DNA from: Oxyruncus cristatus
Taxonomy: Eukaryota; Chordata; Aves; Passeriformes; Cotingidae
Reading direction: 5' to 3'
DNA length: 64,000 bases
Assembly (NCBI GenBank): GCA_013399855.1
Contig: VXAY01007414.1
Coordinates: 1,111,960 to 1,175,959 of the forward strand
Part shown: positions 11,406 to 23,167 of the stretch, in pieces
How the letters are laid out: each line of letters starts with the position of its first letter
Position numbering within the stretch: the stretch's first letter is position 1
Program-made: the position numbers and the translations under genes
The notes under the pieces: model-generated
Databases searched by the model: none
Told to the model about the DNA's origin: nothing
What the model saw: the letters and a program-made list of their open reading frames with translations, nothing else

Positions 11406-13959
11406 GCTCTGGTATTATTATATTGCAACAAGGATGCTAAATCTGCGAGTTTCCCTTTGATTTTTCTGTCTCCTCTCTTGCAAGATGTTGAATTATCATC
11501 TTCCATCAATATACTATAATTTCCACTAGCTAGAATGGAAATTTGCCATGAACTATTAAAAATGGAGAGGAGAATAATTATAGGTACTTCATCTTATCAC
11601 AGCACTCTGTATTTTGCTTCTTACCATGACATGTATTATAGATACTGCACAAATTGATAGACAGTAATGGCAAATCCCTGTTCAGTTTAGGTTCAAGACC
11701 AAATTAAACAGATAAAATGACAAAGGAATGAGAAGAAGGCAGTAATACCTCCTTATGTTTTCAGCCTATGGCCTGGATTTAGGAACTTCAGTTATTTTTG
11801 TGGTCGCGAAAAATAGAAGCCTCATCATCCAAGAGCCTTCATTCTTGCCTAAATAAATAGTCACTTTCAGAGCACTTTTGATCCCATTGCATTGAGCAAT
11901 AGTCTAGGCTGTTGATGTTCAGCTAATTGTCATAATTAAATAGGATAACGTTGACCCCATGTTTACACTTTGTAAATATGGAGACACTTTTAAAAGTGAT
12001 CAGTTTGTGTCCAGGAAGTAGTTAGTCATTTAAGAATATCTAAAAGCATATTTTTCAGCTCCACCAAAAAGCTTTTGACTCAACCTATACATTTTTATTG
12101 GTTTCTCTTCTCTCATAAATCAGTGTGTTCTCATTAAGCAACAGGAAGGCATACTGCTACTGTCTTCCCATAAATTTAGTGCCTTTTAATCAAAGAAGGA
12201 AGCTTTATATTGTAGCAGGCAGCTTATAAAGTGGCTTTTACCAAGCTGAGCCACTTATTTGTAAGCCTCTCTATTAGGGAGCTACAGATAAGCCATTTGA
12301 GAACTGGGCAAGGTCTGATGGCTGGAGCCCAGGGTGTGCTCTCAGTGATACCGATGCAGAATTGGAGCAACTGCCCTGGAGTTAATAGCTGGATGTATAA
12401 AAGTTGAAAAGTCCTCCAGACACACACTCATCCATCCCAACGTGCGGGTGTTTCTCCTCTAGAGCTTCCTGTTGTCATTGGATGAAATATTATATTCAGA
12501 GGGAAACAGGAACACCATTTTGTTTTTCAGCACCCTTTTAATCTTGCAGCAGGATTAAAATGCTTTTTGGTTTAATGCTAATCATATGCCCCCTGATTTT
12601 AGAGTGGCCTGGAGTTCCCCTGAATGGTTCGTGTGGCGTGACGAGGCTGCTTCTGAGAAGATTAGGGAATTGTGCATGTCATTTAAGGTCAAAAAGGTCT
12701 CTCATTCATTTTCAAAATACCAAAACTTCTTTTTCTAAAAAATCAGTTTCCCTGCAAATACATCTATAATAATAATACTGAAAGTTAAGATGTCTTTTTT
12801 CCACTTCAGAGGCCACTCTGGCAAAGGAAGCACCCCACATGTGATCAGCAGTGATAACAGTGTGCTCTCACTGCCAGAGGGGATGCCCTGAGGTACCCCC
12901 AGCCTTTGGCTCCTGAGAGAAAATCCCCTTTGGCACCTTGTTGTCACACCCACCAGGTGTAGGGTTTGTTGAGATTTCTCCTTTTGCCAAGTTGGCATAG
13001 TGCTGTTTCTTTCATGTATTACTATTTCCTTTACCTCGTTTTCCCCCCTCAGGAAAGACCACCTGAAAGATTAGTTTCAGGATTATGCAAACATGGATTA
13101 AAATCTCCTTAAGGGTCAAAACATCTGTCTGCAGATCTGCTACACATTTCGAAAAAAACGATTTGCTTACGTAGCCTTCTAAGTTCTCAGACACAGTCAC
13201 GAAAGACAGAGAGACTAAATCACCTTGGAGAATTAAATCATTTTCTTATAAATTAGCCTGTGCCACTTTTCCAGTTGATAAATTCGGCAACATTTTTCAA
13301 TATCTTTTCCTAACCCTCTGTTACATTTAACTGGAAAATTTAGTTCATGCAAGAGAGTGATGCAAGACATTTGAAGGTTTGGAGTCTTTGTCAGCAGAAT
13401 TGATTGGCAGCCTGAAGCAAAAATAGCTAATTATAGTGGGAAATATATAGAATAGATTAATTTCTTATTGCATTGAAATGATTTGGGGGAGGGAATTTTC
13501 TATGCTAGCTTAAACTCCTTCTCCATTTCCTGCTGCCTCCTCTCACCTCTCACACACATACTTAGGTGTTTCCTGCTGATATTTTTACTGCTTCTTTATT
13601 GCAATATATGTATTTTCAAATCTTTGAGTGTTTAATTTGTCCCAAGAGTAGAGGGCTAAACAGTGAAAATAATCCTACCCATCTCAGTGCTATCTGATCT
13701 CCATCTTCAAATACTTATTCTTCTTAGGCATATTAGCTTTATTTGAAAATATTTCATTAATTTACCTCATTTACAAATTATTCATTTAACATTCAAATGT
13801 TGTCTATGGGAATATGTTCCATATAATATTAGATTAAAAGCCTTGACTTGGGAGGGAGATGTATAGAGAAGGTGAAAAGTTAGTGACTGTTTCTCATATG
13901 TAGCAATTAAAGGCGCTAAATGACATTTCCAGCACATCTCAAAAGATAAAGCAATTTGT

Positions 13960-14045
13960 CACAGAATCCATACTTAAACTGTGGAATCAGTTGCTGCCAC
14001 AAAGTGCTGAATGTGGATACCCATGCAAATCTGGGCACTGGAGAT
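13960..14045 (+). mobile_element. Possible ancient CR1/L3-like LINE 3' remnant
   Basis: The stretch around 13974-14020 (ATACTTAAACTGTGGAATCA, then GTTGCTGCCACAAAGTGCTG) resembles the end of the reverse-transcriptase region of old CR1/L3-type LINEs, where the protein reads roughly LWN-LP before the C-terminus. The match is short and I am working from memory of the family, so this is tentative. If real it is an old, inactive fragment. Confidence 0.3.
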
Positions 14046-15013
14046 ACGGCAGTGAGCTAACCTGAGCTTTTGTCCAGCTCACCCTGTTGGGTCTTACACT
14101 CTCAGGTTCTTGTTGTGTTTCTTACCTTGCATCTAGAAAATTTAGCAATTAATTTAGTTTCAGAATAGTAAATAATGAGTAAGTCCATGCTAATCCATGG
14201 ATGTAGTGGGAATTCTTTCCGCATGTGCTGAAGGCATAACTCCCTCACTCCATGCAGGCAGGACTCACGCAGCTCGGGATGACTTCCTAGCCCTATCCTC
14301 ATGGCCCATTCAGCATGTGAAACAGATGCACCCTTTTGTTTCTTAGTCCTCGAGGAGACTGATCACATTCAGATGGTAGATGGCTTTTTGAAAATAAGAA
14401 AACAGAATTTGAATAGACATGCATGAATACTTTGGCAGGGAAAAATGTTTCCTTTTCATGCCAGTCCTTCATTGCCCTCTCAGGTAGATGTATTGCCTGC
14501 CAAGGAGATCTAATGTTTGCATAGACACAGAAATATGCAAATCTTCACCACTGTGTTCCAGGAAAGGCAATAGGAATGAAGCAGCCTGGACTCACAAAGT
14601 CTAATTACAGTCAGACTTCGACTTTATATCTTTTCCCCTCCCTTTAAAAAAAGAAAGAATACATCTGTATTGCTTGAAAAGTTGTGCCTGAAAGCTTCTG
14701 GCAGCAAGCTTTTTGCATCATCCACTTTCACAAGCAAGCCAAAACTTTGGTGAGGGAAGCATTGCACAGCCCTGGGATGAGGCTCAGCAGAGAAGCCCAG
14801 GTCAAGGCTGCTTCTCTCTGAGCTCTCTGCCCCAGTGCTCCAGGGGAAGGGGGTTCATGATGCTGCCAGAAGGCACTTTTTGGGAAAACTTGAATGCATT
14901 TAAGTAACCACTGCCTATTCTTGGGGGTCAGCTATGAAAGGCACTTCAGGAGGCTCTGCACCCAGTTTTTCTTTTGTAAACTGTGCACCTGGGGATTAAC
15001 TAAACTGAGGACA
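14046..15013. other. Non-coding sequence, nothing recognised
   Basis: Ordinary AT-rich sequence with no supported exon, repeat or RNA gene. Confidence 0.6.
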
Positions 15014-15110
15014 TGACCTGAACTCCATGGTCATGAAGTCCAACGATCTGACCTGAATTCATGGTCAAGCTGACCTGAACTTCTCCATGGTCCTGACCTG
15101 AACTCCACGG
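15014..15110 (+). repeat. Imperfect tandem array of TGACCTGAACTCCATGGTC-like units
   Basis: Four related units start at 15014, 15049, 15071 and 15094. Each begins TGACCTGAA and continues through a variant of CTCCATGGTC. Spacing is irregular (35, 22 and 23 bases), so it is a degenerate minisatellite. Each unit carries TGACCT, the reverse complement of the nuclear-receptor half-site AGGTCA. On the minus strand the units read GTTCAGGTCA. A role in receptor binding is inference. Confidence 0.8.
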
Positions 15111-18100
15111 TAAAGCAGGGCTAGCAAAGGTATATGGAATTTTCTTTAAAACAAGGGAAATTATGTGGCTTGGTATCCTGTCAAAAGAGAAAGAGAAATT
15201 TGATCTCTTTGATTCCTTGTGCCCTAACGATTTAGAAATATCAGGCTTTTCAGGTGGGACCCACTTTCTTAGGAGTCAGAGTGTGCTGTAATTCTCTCCT
15301 CCCTCCTAACTATAGCAGAGCTTAAAAAAAAGTATTGATAGCTTTTTGTATGTATAGCTTATTTGTGCATGTGTTTTTTACAAGGTTGAAAGAGCATTTG
15401 ACAGCTCACAGAAGGAAGAACCACTGTCACTCTGAGCCTGCCCATCTTGTCTGTGTCCATTTGCCCAGCAAACACATGGGATACCCTTTTGTAGAACAGA
15501 AGGTCAGACAATGCATTGTAGAAGCTCCACAGCATTTTATCAGTGCTTCAGCCTTTAGGACTCCCAGAAGGATCAGTATGCATCTGTTTGGTGTGACACA
15601 GGGGGAGACAGGATACTCCTTTATAGTCACCCCAATGCTGTTTTTCTAGGCTGATGTACTGTCTCAAAGTCGTGCACCTTCACATAGCAGTACTTTGGCT
15701 CCTTTACTACTTCTGATCGAGTTTTTTGTCTCCTCCATCTTGGCAACTCAGCAAATCAGCTCCATTTAATTTGAAATAAAGACAATGGATCAGAGCACTG
15801 AAAATTTCCACTCTTTGAGAGGAGATGTAGTAGTCAATAAGCAGCTACCACGTGCACAAGCCCTTTGTGAGGGCTTTTCTCAGACTCAGCAGGGGAAATG
15901 AGCTTCAGGCAGACCATGTAATCAGTGGTTCTCTCAAGCTCCTGAAAAAGGGCAAATAGACTTAAACATCCAAATTAAAAAATTCAGATGAATGGGTCAT
16001 GAAATACAGTAGCTACAAAACTAGCCTGCTTACAGCAGTGCTCTTCACTTTGCAGAGAATGTGGCTCCTGTGCATGAATAGCTGTGGGGAGAAAAGGAAG
16101 AAAATAGAAGACAGCTGTGCAAAATAAATTTCACTTCTGTTTTAAGCATAAAATATCTCTAAGCTCATCAGAGTTTGTAATAGAGGGGTATTATTTTTCG
16201 TAAATGAAAATGTCAGAAGCCCAGTGTGAGGGTTCGTGAGTTTAATAGAAATGGTCTCTGTTGTGATGGTGCGCTTTATATTCTAGTCACGATGCATCAG
16301 CAGTTTATTCTGGAGTTCATTCTGAGGAGGTAATGACTAGGAAAATGACAAAGAAAACTGTTACTGACCATTAGTGAGCAATCACTCTGTCATATTACCA
16401 AGATAATTTAGATAAATATGGGGTTTAGCTGTCTCCAAGGGAGACGGGATGCTGATATCTTAGATAGTGCTGCTTTTTAAAGCTTTTCCATTTGATGAAT
16501 ATATATTTTTGCCTCAAAGACACAGACTAGTTCCCCATATCTTCCTGATGGAAATAGTAATAGCTCATTTCAGTGCTGTCATCTTTGCTCAGTTGTGTTA
16601 AGCATGAAGCTACAGAGTTTTGCAGCAAATATGGAAAGCTCTGTTTGGAAACATAAGGTATTTAATAAATGAATGTAGAGCATACCATGTTTTTCTTCAA
16701 TTGGCTTCCATTATTTTAGCAGCTGCTAATTATGCAGTGTTGATATTTAGAGAAAGAGTAACAGATTTATCTGTTCCATCTGGATAATCAGGCTTTTAGA
16801 GCATGTCCTTCTATCAACATTGGACTTAACTCTTCCTGTTCTTTCTTCATCCTGAGGCCACATCAGGTTAAATTAAAAGGTGCAAAATTCAGTTAAGATA
16901 ACTAGACAATTTTGTTCTAGTTTTTAAAAATAGTTTCACTGTAGTCATCACTGGCATAAGATGGCTTACAAGGAGTTGCACTGAATCAGCTGGATATTAA
17001 GGCATGGATTTGTAATACAAAGACCAAAGACTTTCAAGATCCATCTGCAACACTAGGTTTAGGCACCCTGTATAACATGGGCTTTCCCATGTTGTACATC
17101 AAAGATCACATCTTTCTTCAAAAGTATATAGTTTGGCAGGAAGGTTTTGCAGCAATCAAATGATTGCCCAGATCTAAAATCAGATATTCAGATACAGAGG
17201 ACCCAGAAAAGCAACGTTTGCATGTTGTACATACTCAGTTATACATGCACAGGGCAATTTTGCACAGCATGTGGAAGTGCTGTAAAGCCATTTCTGTAAA
17301 GAATTCAGTTACCATTGTACTCATAATCTCCATATGTCCATGAACTGCTCCAGAATGGATGTGTATCTACACATAATGCTTGGCAGGAGCCACCCAGCTC
17401 CTGTTCCATAACCTGAGCTTTCATGTTTGATAATGCTTCATGTGGAGTCAATTCAAAGTGATGAGATCTACCTCAGACATAAAACATTCTGAGCTACGAC
17501 CAGAGGGAGGTGCAAATCGTCTTCACCTGATTCGTGATTCACCTCCAGGGTCATCAGGTCTCCAGGCACAAATGATAATTTGTATCTTCAGCTTTAGTAA
17601 TCTTTTTTACGAGGTGTCAAACTAAACAAAAGGACGGCTGCTGTAGTCTCAAGAATCAATGGATGGGATGTGGTGGAGCTGAAAGAATAGAACTGGTGCA
17701 GGGGGCTTCTCAATGGACAGACTGGAGATGCAGGCTCTGCTGTGTCTTGGAGTTTGATGGGATAGAAATGATAGCTGGACAGTGCATCTGGATTAATTTG
17801 GGATGTAGAATAAACTACCGTAGGCTTCTGTGGTACTGAGATTCTGTGGGGCTGAGATTATATGGGGCTCTGCCAGTTCATGAGAATAATCCGTAGCTCT
17901 GACTGCAACCCACATGCACACACTCCCCTGGAGTAGGGAGCCTTTGCCCTCCAAAAACTACTTAATTTTTTGCAGTTAAGTCATGATCTCTTAACCCTGG
18001 TGTCAGCAGTGCTGAGTGAGAGCAGATATAACCACCAAAACTAAACATATAGTGAACTCATTTGGGATGCTAGGGGGCAAGTAAGCCCTCTCTGCTGCAG

Positions 18101-20772
18101 TCACCCTTCGTGGGGGGAGGCAGTCCCTGTGCTTGAAGGTACAAATGATCCAATTAAAGTGTAACTATTGAAGGCTAAATTTTCACCATTAATGTATCAC
18201 TGATAGAATTCACTCAGTTGGTTTACTCTGTTGTTTTATTGTACTCAGGCAAGACTTTCCTGTGTTTTTCAATCTGCTTTTTTTGCGGCAGAAGTCGTAT
18301 TGAACATGCTATGCCATGGCTACTTCCATAGCAACAGATTCTTCTAAATCTTGATTAGAATTTCTTGGCAGTGCTGTTTTCTCAGTGTCTGGTTTTTGAT
18401 GGAGAAAGCGGTAGTCAAACACAAACCTTTAAAGAAGTCATACACCAAGAAAAAACAGGAATGGATATGTTTATTTTCTAGAAAGGTGCATCAGAATTTA
18501 GTAGGATGCCTTTCCATAGGATTTTTGAACCCACAACTACTGTGAGATAAGATATATGCTGAATATATCACATGGTATTTGGTCTCAGAAGATGAGTAAA
18601 AATACCAGCCTCAGGAAAATACTTGTTTCTTCATATTTAATTCACACATTTTTCCCAAAAAAGTCCTGTTGCCATGCTTGCTTTCTTTCTGTATAACAGA
18701 TTTTTCACTGTGTGCAGGTTCTTCTTTTGAGTCAGATGTGTTTTCACCAAGGCTGCCTGGCCTTTAACGACCAAAGGGAAATTATATGTTTCTGAAGTCA
18801 CTTAGCAGCCACTCAATTGTGTTTATTTTCCTTTTCCCCTAATATATCTCTACTTTTCTGAGCCTTTCAGCCTCCATGTGTTTAATTCACTGAAAATGCA
18901 GTTCCCAGAGTAGGAAAGGAAGGGATATATACTTGTTATGCAGTCAAAAAATTTGGGGCTAAAGGTGCTGATGAACTGGCATGATCTCTTTAATACTATG
19001 TAAAGGTTTCAGGAGCTTTCTGATTAATCTGAATCAATCCTAAGAAATAACAGAAGAATAACAAAGCCCCAGTGCACTTTCTGCAAACAGTAGCATAAAG
19101 GCCAGCAATTATTTAATTTGCTTATATAAGCAAAAAATAATTTTATTTATCCTAGCTGCTAAATTAATATGAGCATGGTGGTCCTCCAGCCTCCAAACAG
19201 TTCTGTACTGGAAGAGCAGAGTTGTAGAGCTGCGTCAGTTATAAAACACCACTTTGGATCCCTTCAGTAGGCTGAACAGTACAGATTAACTTCGCAGAAA
19301 GCCACTGTCTTGTCAGACTGATCATTGGTGAAAATGTTTAAGACTACCACAGATGGACAAAACATATAGAAATGTATCTCCCTGACAGACCCTAGCAGGA
19401 CAGCAACCTCGGGATCCATTACTGCACTATAAGGCATTTGTTAGTTTACTATTTTTTCAATTCTTTTCTTATATTTTTATTTAAATAATTATTGTAAAAA
19501 TGTATTGTAAATATGTATTTATTGTTCAATGCTTTTTCTGGTGGTAGTGGTAGTAGTGGCCAGACCACAACCACAGGCAGCCAGGGCTTTGCCCTGAGCA
19601 GTGCCCAGCAGCTAGAGAGCAGTAAAAGCACAGGGCAAGCTCTCTGGAAATTTAAACCTCAGGCACTTCTTGAGACAGAAATAATCTTATATTTAATTTT
19701 GTCAGTGGATTTTTCTTCATGGAATTTGTCTTATTAGTCCCATGGAAGCCACACTTAGAAGTTACAATTCTGCAGCAAGGAGTAACAGTTTTACTGTATA
19801 TCATTGGGAAAAAAAGCCTCATTTGATTTGCTTTGGGCCTACAAATTTTTCTTCTGAAGTCTATCCACTCTTTCTCACTATTGTGTTCACTCTCCCCAGG
19901 TCACCAGTGCTTTTATAGGGAAGTACCCTTTTCATTTATTGTTAAGCAAATGCATCCTAGTGCAATTAATCAGTGCTTTAATGGAAGCTGCACTGTATCA
20001 ATAACCATCCTATTTTCCTTCCAAAGAACTTCTTCCGTTTCCAGAATGTCCTCTGTGGGCTGAAATCCGAGGACCAGAAATACATAAACAAGTCAAATTC
20101 AAACACATCATGCATTTCTACAGAGGCACAATCATGTTCTCTGATTTGTTCTCCCTTCCTTTCCTTTAACTCCTCATGTCTGGTTCATTTTTTTGACCGC
20201 TCACCCCTTTTACAGATTGTCTGTGATTACACTGCAGCACTCAGACCCCCCTGGTAACCACCTCTACTGTTAAAATGGATCATTTATTCTCACCCTCTTC
20301 CTTTAACCCAATGAACTTGTTCAGAATACAGCCATCTCTCTCCAAATACATGACTCCGTGTATGTTGATGTCTACTACTGATGTTGGCTGGAAATCATCT
20401 GGTCTTGGCAAGTTGTTGCAGTTTGGTTTGTCCTTATGTGCTCCATAACTTTTCTTTCTGACCCTTCATGATGTTTTTTCCGCATGTATTTGTAACTAGA
20501 TGTCACTAGTACAGTCTGATGGCTCGTATCTAGGATCTGGAGCACAGGCTGTATGGGGCACCTGCTGTACAAGAGCACGGAAGGTAAAACAAGAGAAGCA
20601 TTACCAGGGCTCTCGTTTCACATCCTTCTTATTTTTGAAAGGAATTCTAACACTTGTGCTTTCATGTGCAATATGGATACAATTCATTGTTCATTAACAA
20701 TATCTGTTAACAACTGGACATGTTACTCAATTAATATAGTAACTATCATGTTGAAAAAAGAAGTGTCACCTT
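15111..20772. other. Non-coding AT-rich sequence
   Basis: About 5.7 kb with no recognised exon, repeat family or RNA gene. A small GGTGGTAGTGGTAGTAGTGG tract lies at about 19540-19559. Open frames reach at most about 104 codons and show no domains. Confidence 0.6.
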
Positions 20773-20832
20773 TACAGATACCACTACAGCCACCCCTACA
20801 GACACCCTTAGAGACAACCCTACAGCCTTCAA
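20773..20832 (+). repeat. 12-bp minisatellite, five units
   Basis: Units begin every 12 bases: TACAGATACCAC (20773), TACAGCCACCCC (20785), TACAGACACCCT (20797), TAGAGACAACCC (20809) and TACAGCCTTCAA (20821). Because the period is a multiple of three, the surrounding 117-codon plus frame (20553-20906) contains a four-residue LQxP-type repeat. That frame has no other protein feature, so I treat it as non-coding. Confidence 0.9.
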
Positions 20833-22568
20833 ATTCCTCTGCCTCCCCACAGCCCTGCACAGCTGAACAGCCAGTTAGGGAGGAGGGAAAACGCAGGATG
20901 AAATGACAAAGCTGCCAGTCAAATAATTTTCCAAGCTGTTACGCTTCCCTGAAATGGTGATGCACTTACACAGCCTAGGGAGATTTTTAAATCGTTGTTT
21001 CTCACAATACCATTATTCAGGTTGTGGACACCTGATAGCACAAGGGAGGCAAACTGTGCCGCTGTCCACCCACGACTGGGAAGAGACGTGACCCAGCGTT
21101 GCAAGCCAAAGAGTAGAGTCTTTATTTTCTTCTATTTTTAATGATGAAAAAAATACTATGTTATATGTGGTAAGTTTTGTAAGACCAGTATTATTTTGGT
21201 CTTCAGTCAACATACCTTTCCCCTGCAAAATCTTTATTTTACAAAAACAGGAGAAAAAAAATCAGCCTTCTGTCACAATTTTCTAATGTTTTGTAGTCAG
21301 CTGCTTGAGGACACCATTACATACCAGCCATTTTTCGAGCAGGGATTTCAGTATATCATAGCAAGTAGTTATACCCTTGCATTAGTCTATTTGGGAATAG
21401 AAAACCTAGGCAAGATATATGAAGCAAAAGGATCTATGGGAAGTAAATGAGTTCCCTTGCTGGATCATGCATAAGGTCCCAACAAGACAAAATAGGGTCA
21501 CTTTCAGATAAAATATATGTAATAATATCATCAGAGAGTTTCTTTGATTAAAGATAACTTCTAGAGGAATTAAGTGATGTTATGAAAGCAATTTCCAAAT
21601 ATAGTTGCAAGATAGCCTTTACTGCACTGCTTTTATGGTTATCAATTAAAATACATATCCCCATGAAATTTAATGTGTCAGTTGTAATAGCTTTGTAAAT
21701 CTTAATGTTCTTCCATGTGCAGTTCCAGAGGTAAATTCATGGCAAAAAAGAGGACATACTCTTTCCTGCAAGGGAGCATCTGGTACTCCAAAGGCATACC
21801 AAATATAAATAAACGTAAGCTTTTACTCATACTACACACACATATCCACACAAATATGTGCAAGGAAGTTAATCAAAATCTTTTATTTCTTTTAAACATG
21901 CTGTTGCTGTGGTGCTCTATGTTGACCTAGTTGATCAACTCCATTATTTGAGGTAAAGTGGTTTCAGTGTTGATCGTATTTTCCTTCGGCCATAAATTCA
22001 GCATGAACTAGACAGACATGGATTCTTGACATCTAGTCTGCTGCAAACAAGATTCAGAAATTAATAAAGAAATAGATGCAATTATTTTCTTAGGTTTATA
22101 TTCAGAAAGCAGAGTCCTGAGCAAGCCAAGTGATCACTTCTGGAGGATGGCTCAGTGTGCAGTACGGTTTTGATGGTTTTGGACCCTAGTTGCCTTTTGC
22201 CTACACTGAGCATTTCAGCCCTTAGGGATTAAGTGTGGCCTCCTAGCTCCACACATTTCAGATCAGACTATCCTACATCTACCTCACCAGAGCTGCTTTT
22301 GTCACCATGTTCACTGGTAGGAGAGTAGGGTGACGTGGTGGTGTGCTCTTGTGCTGTCTTTCTAAGTCTTCCTGTCTCACACTGGGAATTAGCATCAATT
22401 TTCTCAAGCTATCAGAAGGTAATCCTAAAAAAGGACTTGTCTGGCAAAACTTCAGGAAAATTCAGCATACTACAGAAAATATAGCTTTGTGAGACAGACA
22501 CAATGACACATGCCTGGTTGTATTGCTTTTCTCTCTGGTGAACTCCTTTTATTGTTGTATTATGACAA
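20833..22568. other. Non-coding sequence, nothing recognised
   Basis: AT-rich DNA leading up to the LTR insertion. No exon or repeat family was recognised. Confidence 0.6.
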
Positions 22569-22573
22569 TCTGG
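22569..22573 (+). repeat. Left target-site duplication of the LTR
   Basis: TCTGG immediately precedes the TG start of the LTR, and CCTGG (23163-23167) immediately follows its CA end. Four of five bases agree (shared CTGG). A 5-bp duplication is what ERVL-class integrases make, so the pair supports the mapped LTR boundaries. Confidence 0.65.
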
Positions 22574-23162
22574 TGTTCTGGTTTTGGCTGGGATAGAGTT
22601 GTTTTCTTCACTGTGGCTGGTATGGGGCTGTGTTTTAGATTTTGCTGAACACAGTGCTGATAATATAGAGATGCTTTTGTGATTGCTGAGCAGGACTTAC
22701 ACAGAAACAAGGCCTTTTCTGCTTTTCTTACTGCCATACTTGCAAGAAAGTTGGGGGTGCATGAGAGGCTGGGAGGAGAAACAGCTACGACAGCTGATTC
22801 CAGCTGAGCAAAGGGATGTTCCCTGCCATATGACATCATGCTCAGTGGGGAGAAGAAGGGGAAAGGGGGAGACGTTTGGAGTGATGCTGTTTGTCTTCCC
22901 AAGACACCGTTTCATGTGATGGGGCCCTGCTCTCTGGGGCATGGCTGAACACCTGGGGCCTGCACATGGGAAGCAGTGAATTAATTCCCTGTTTTGCTTT
23001 GTTTGTGTGTGCAGCTTTTGCTTTCCCTTATAAACTGTCTTTATCTCAACCCCTGCATTTAATAGCTTTTACCCTTCTGATTCTCTCCCCCAGTCCCGCT
23101 GGTGGGGGAGAGAGTGAATGGCTGTGTGGTGCTTGGTTGCTGGCTGGGGTTAAACCACGACA
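22574..23162 (+). mobile_element. Solo LTR of an avian ERVL-type endogenous retrovirus
   Basis: A 589-bp element begins TGTTCTGGTTTTGGCTGG and ends GGTTAAACCACGACA, with the TG...CA termini of an LTR. I recognise it as a widespread bird ERVL-class LTR family. No internal retroviral sequence, primer-binding site or second LTR is next to it, so it is a solo LTR left by recombination between two LTRs. Inside are a CRE-like TGACATCAT (about 22830) and a TTATAAA motif (about 23028) that could be part of the transcription or polyadenylation signals. No clear TATA box follows the CRE-like site, which suggests decay of the promoter. Plus-strand orientation. Confidence 0.85.
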
Positions 23163-23167
23163 CCTGG
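23163..23167 (+). repeat. Right target-site duplication of the LTR
   Basis: CCTGG directly follows the CA end of the LTR and matches TCTGG on the left side at four of five bases. Confidence 0.65.

Larger units (their letters stand above)
8299..13959. other. Non-coding AT-rich sequence
   Basis: No exon, RNA gene or repeat family was recognised. It contains a short (TTTG)n tract at 10571-10589 and an (AT)n tract at 11386-11405. Open frames do not exceed about 96 codons and show no protein features. Confidence 0.6.
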
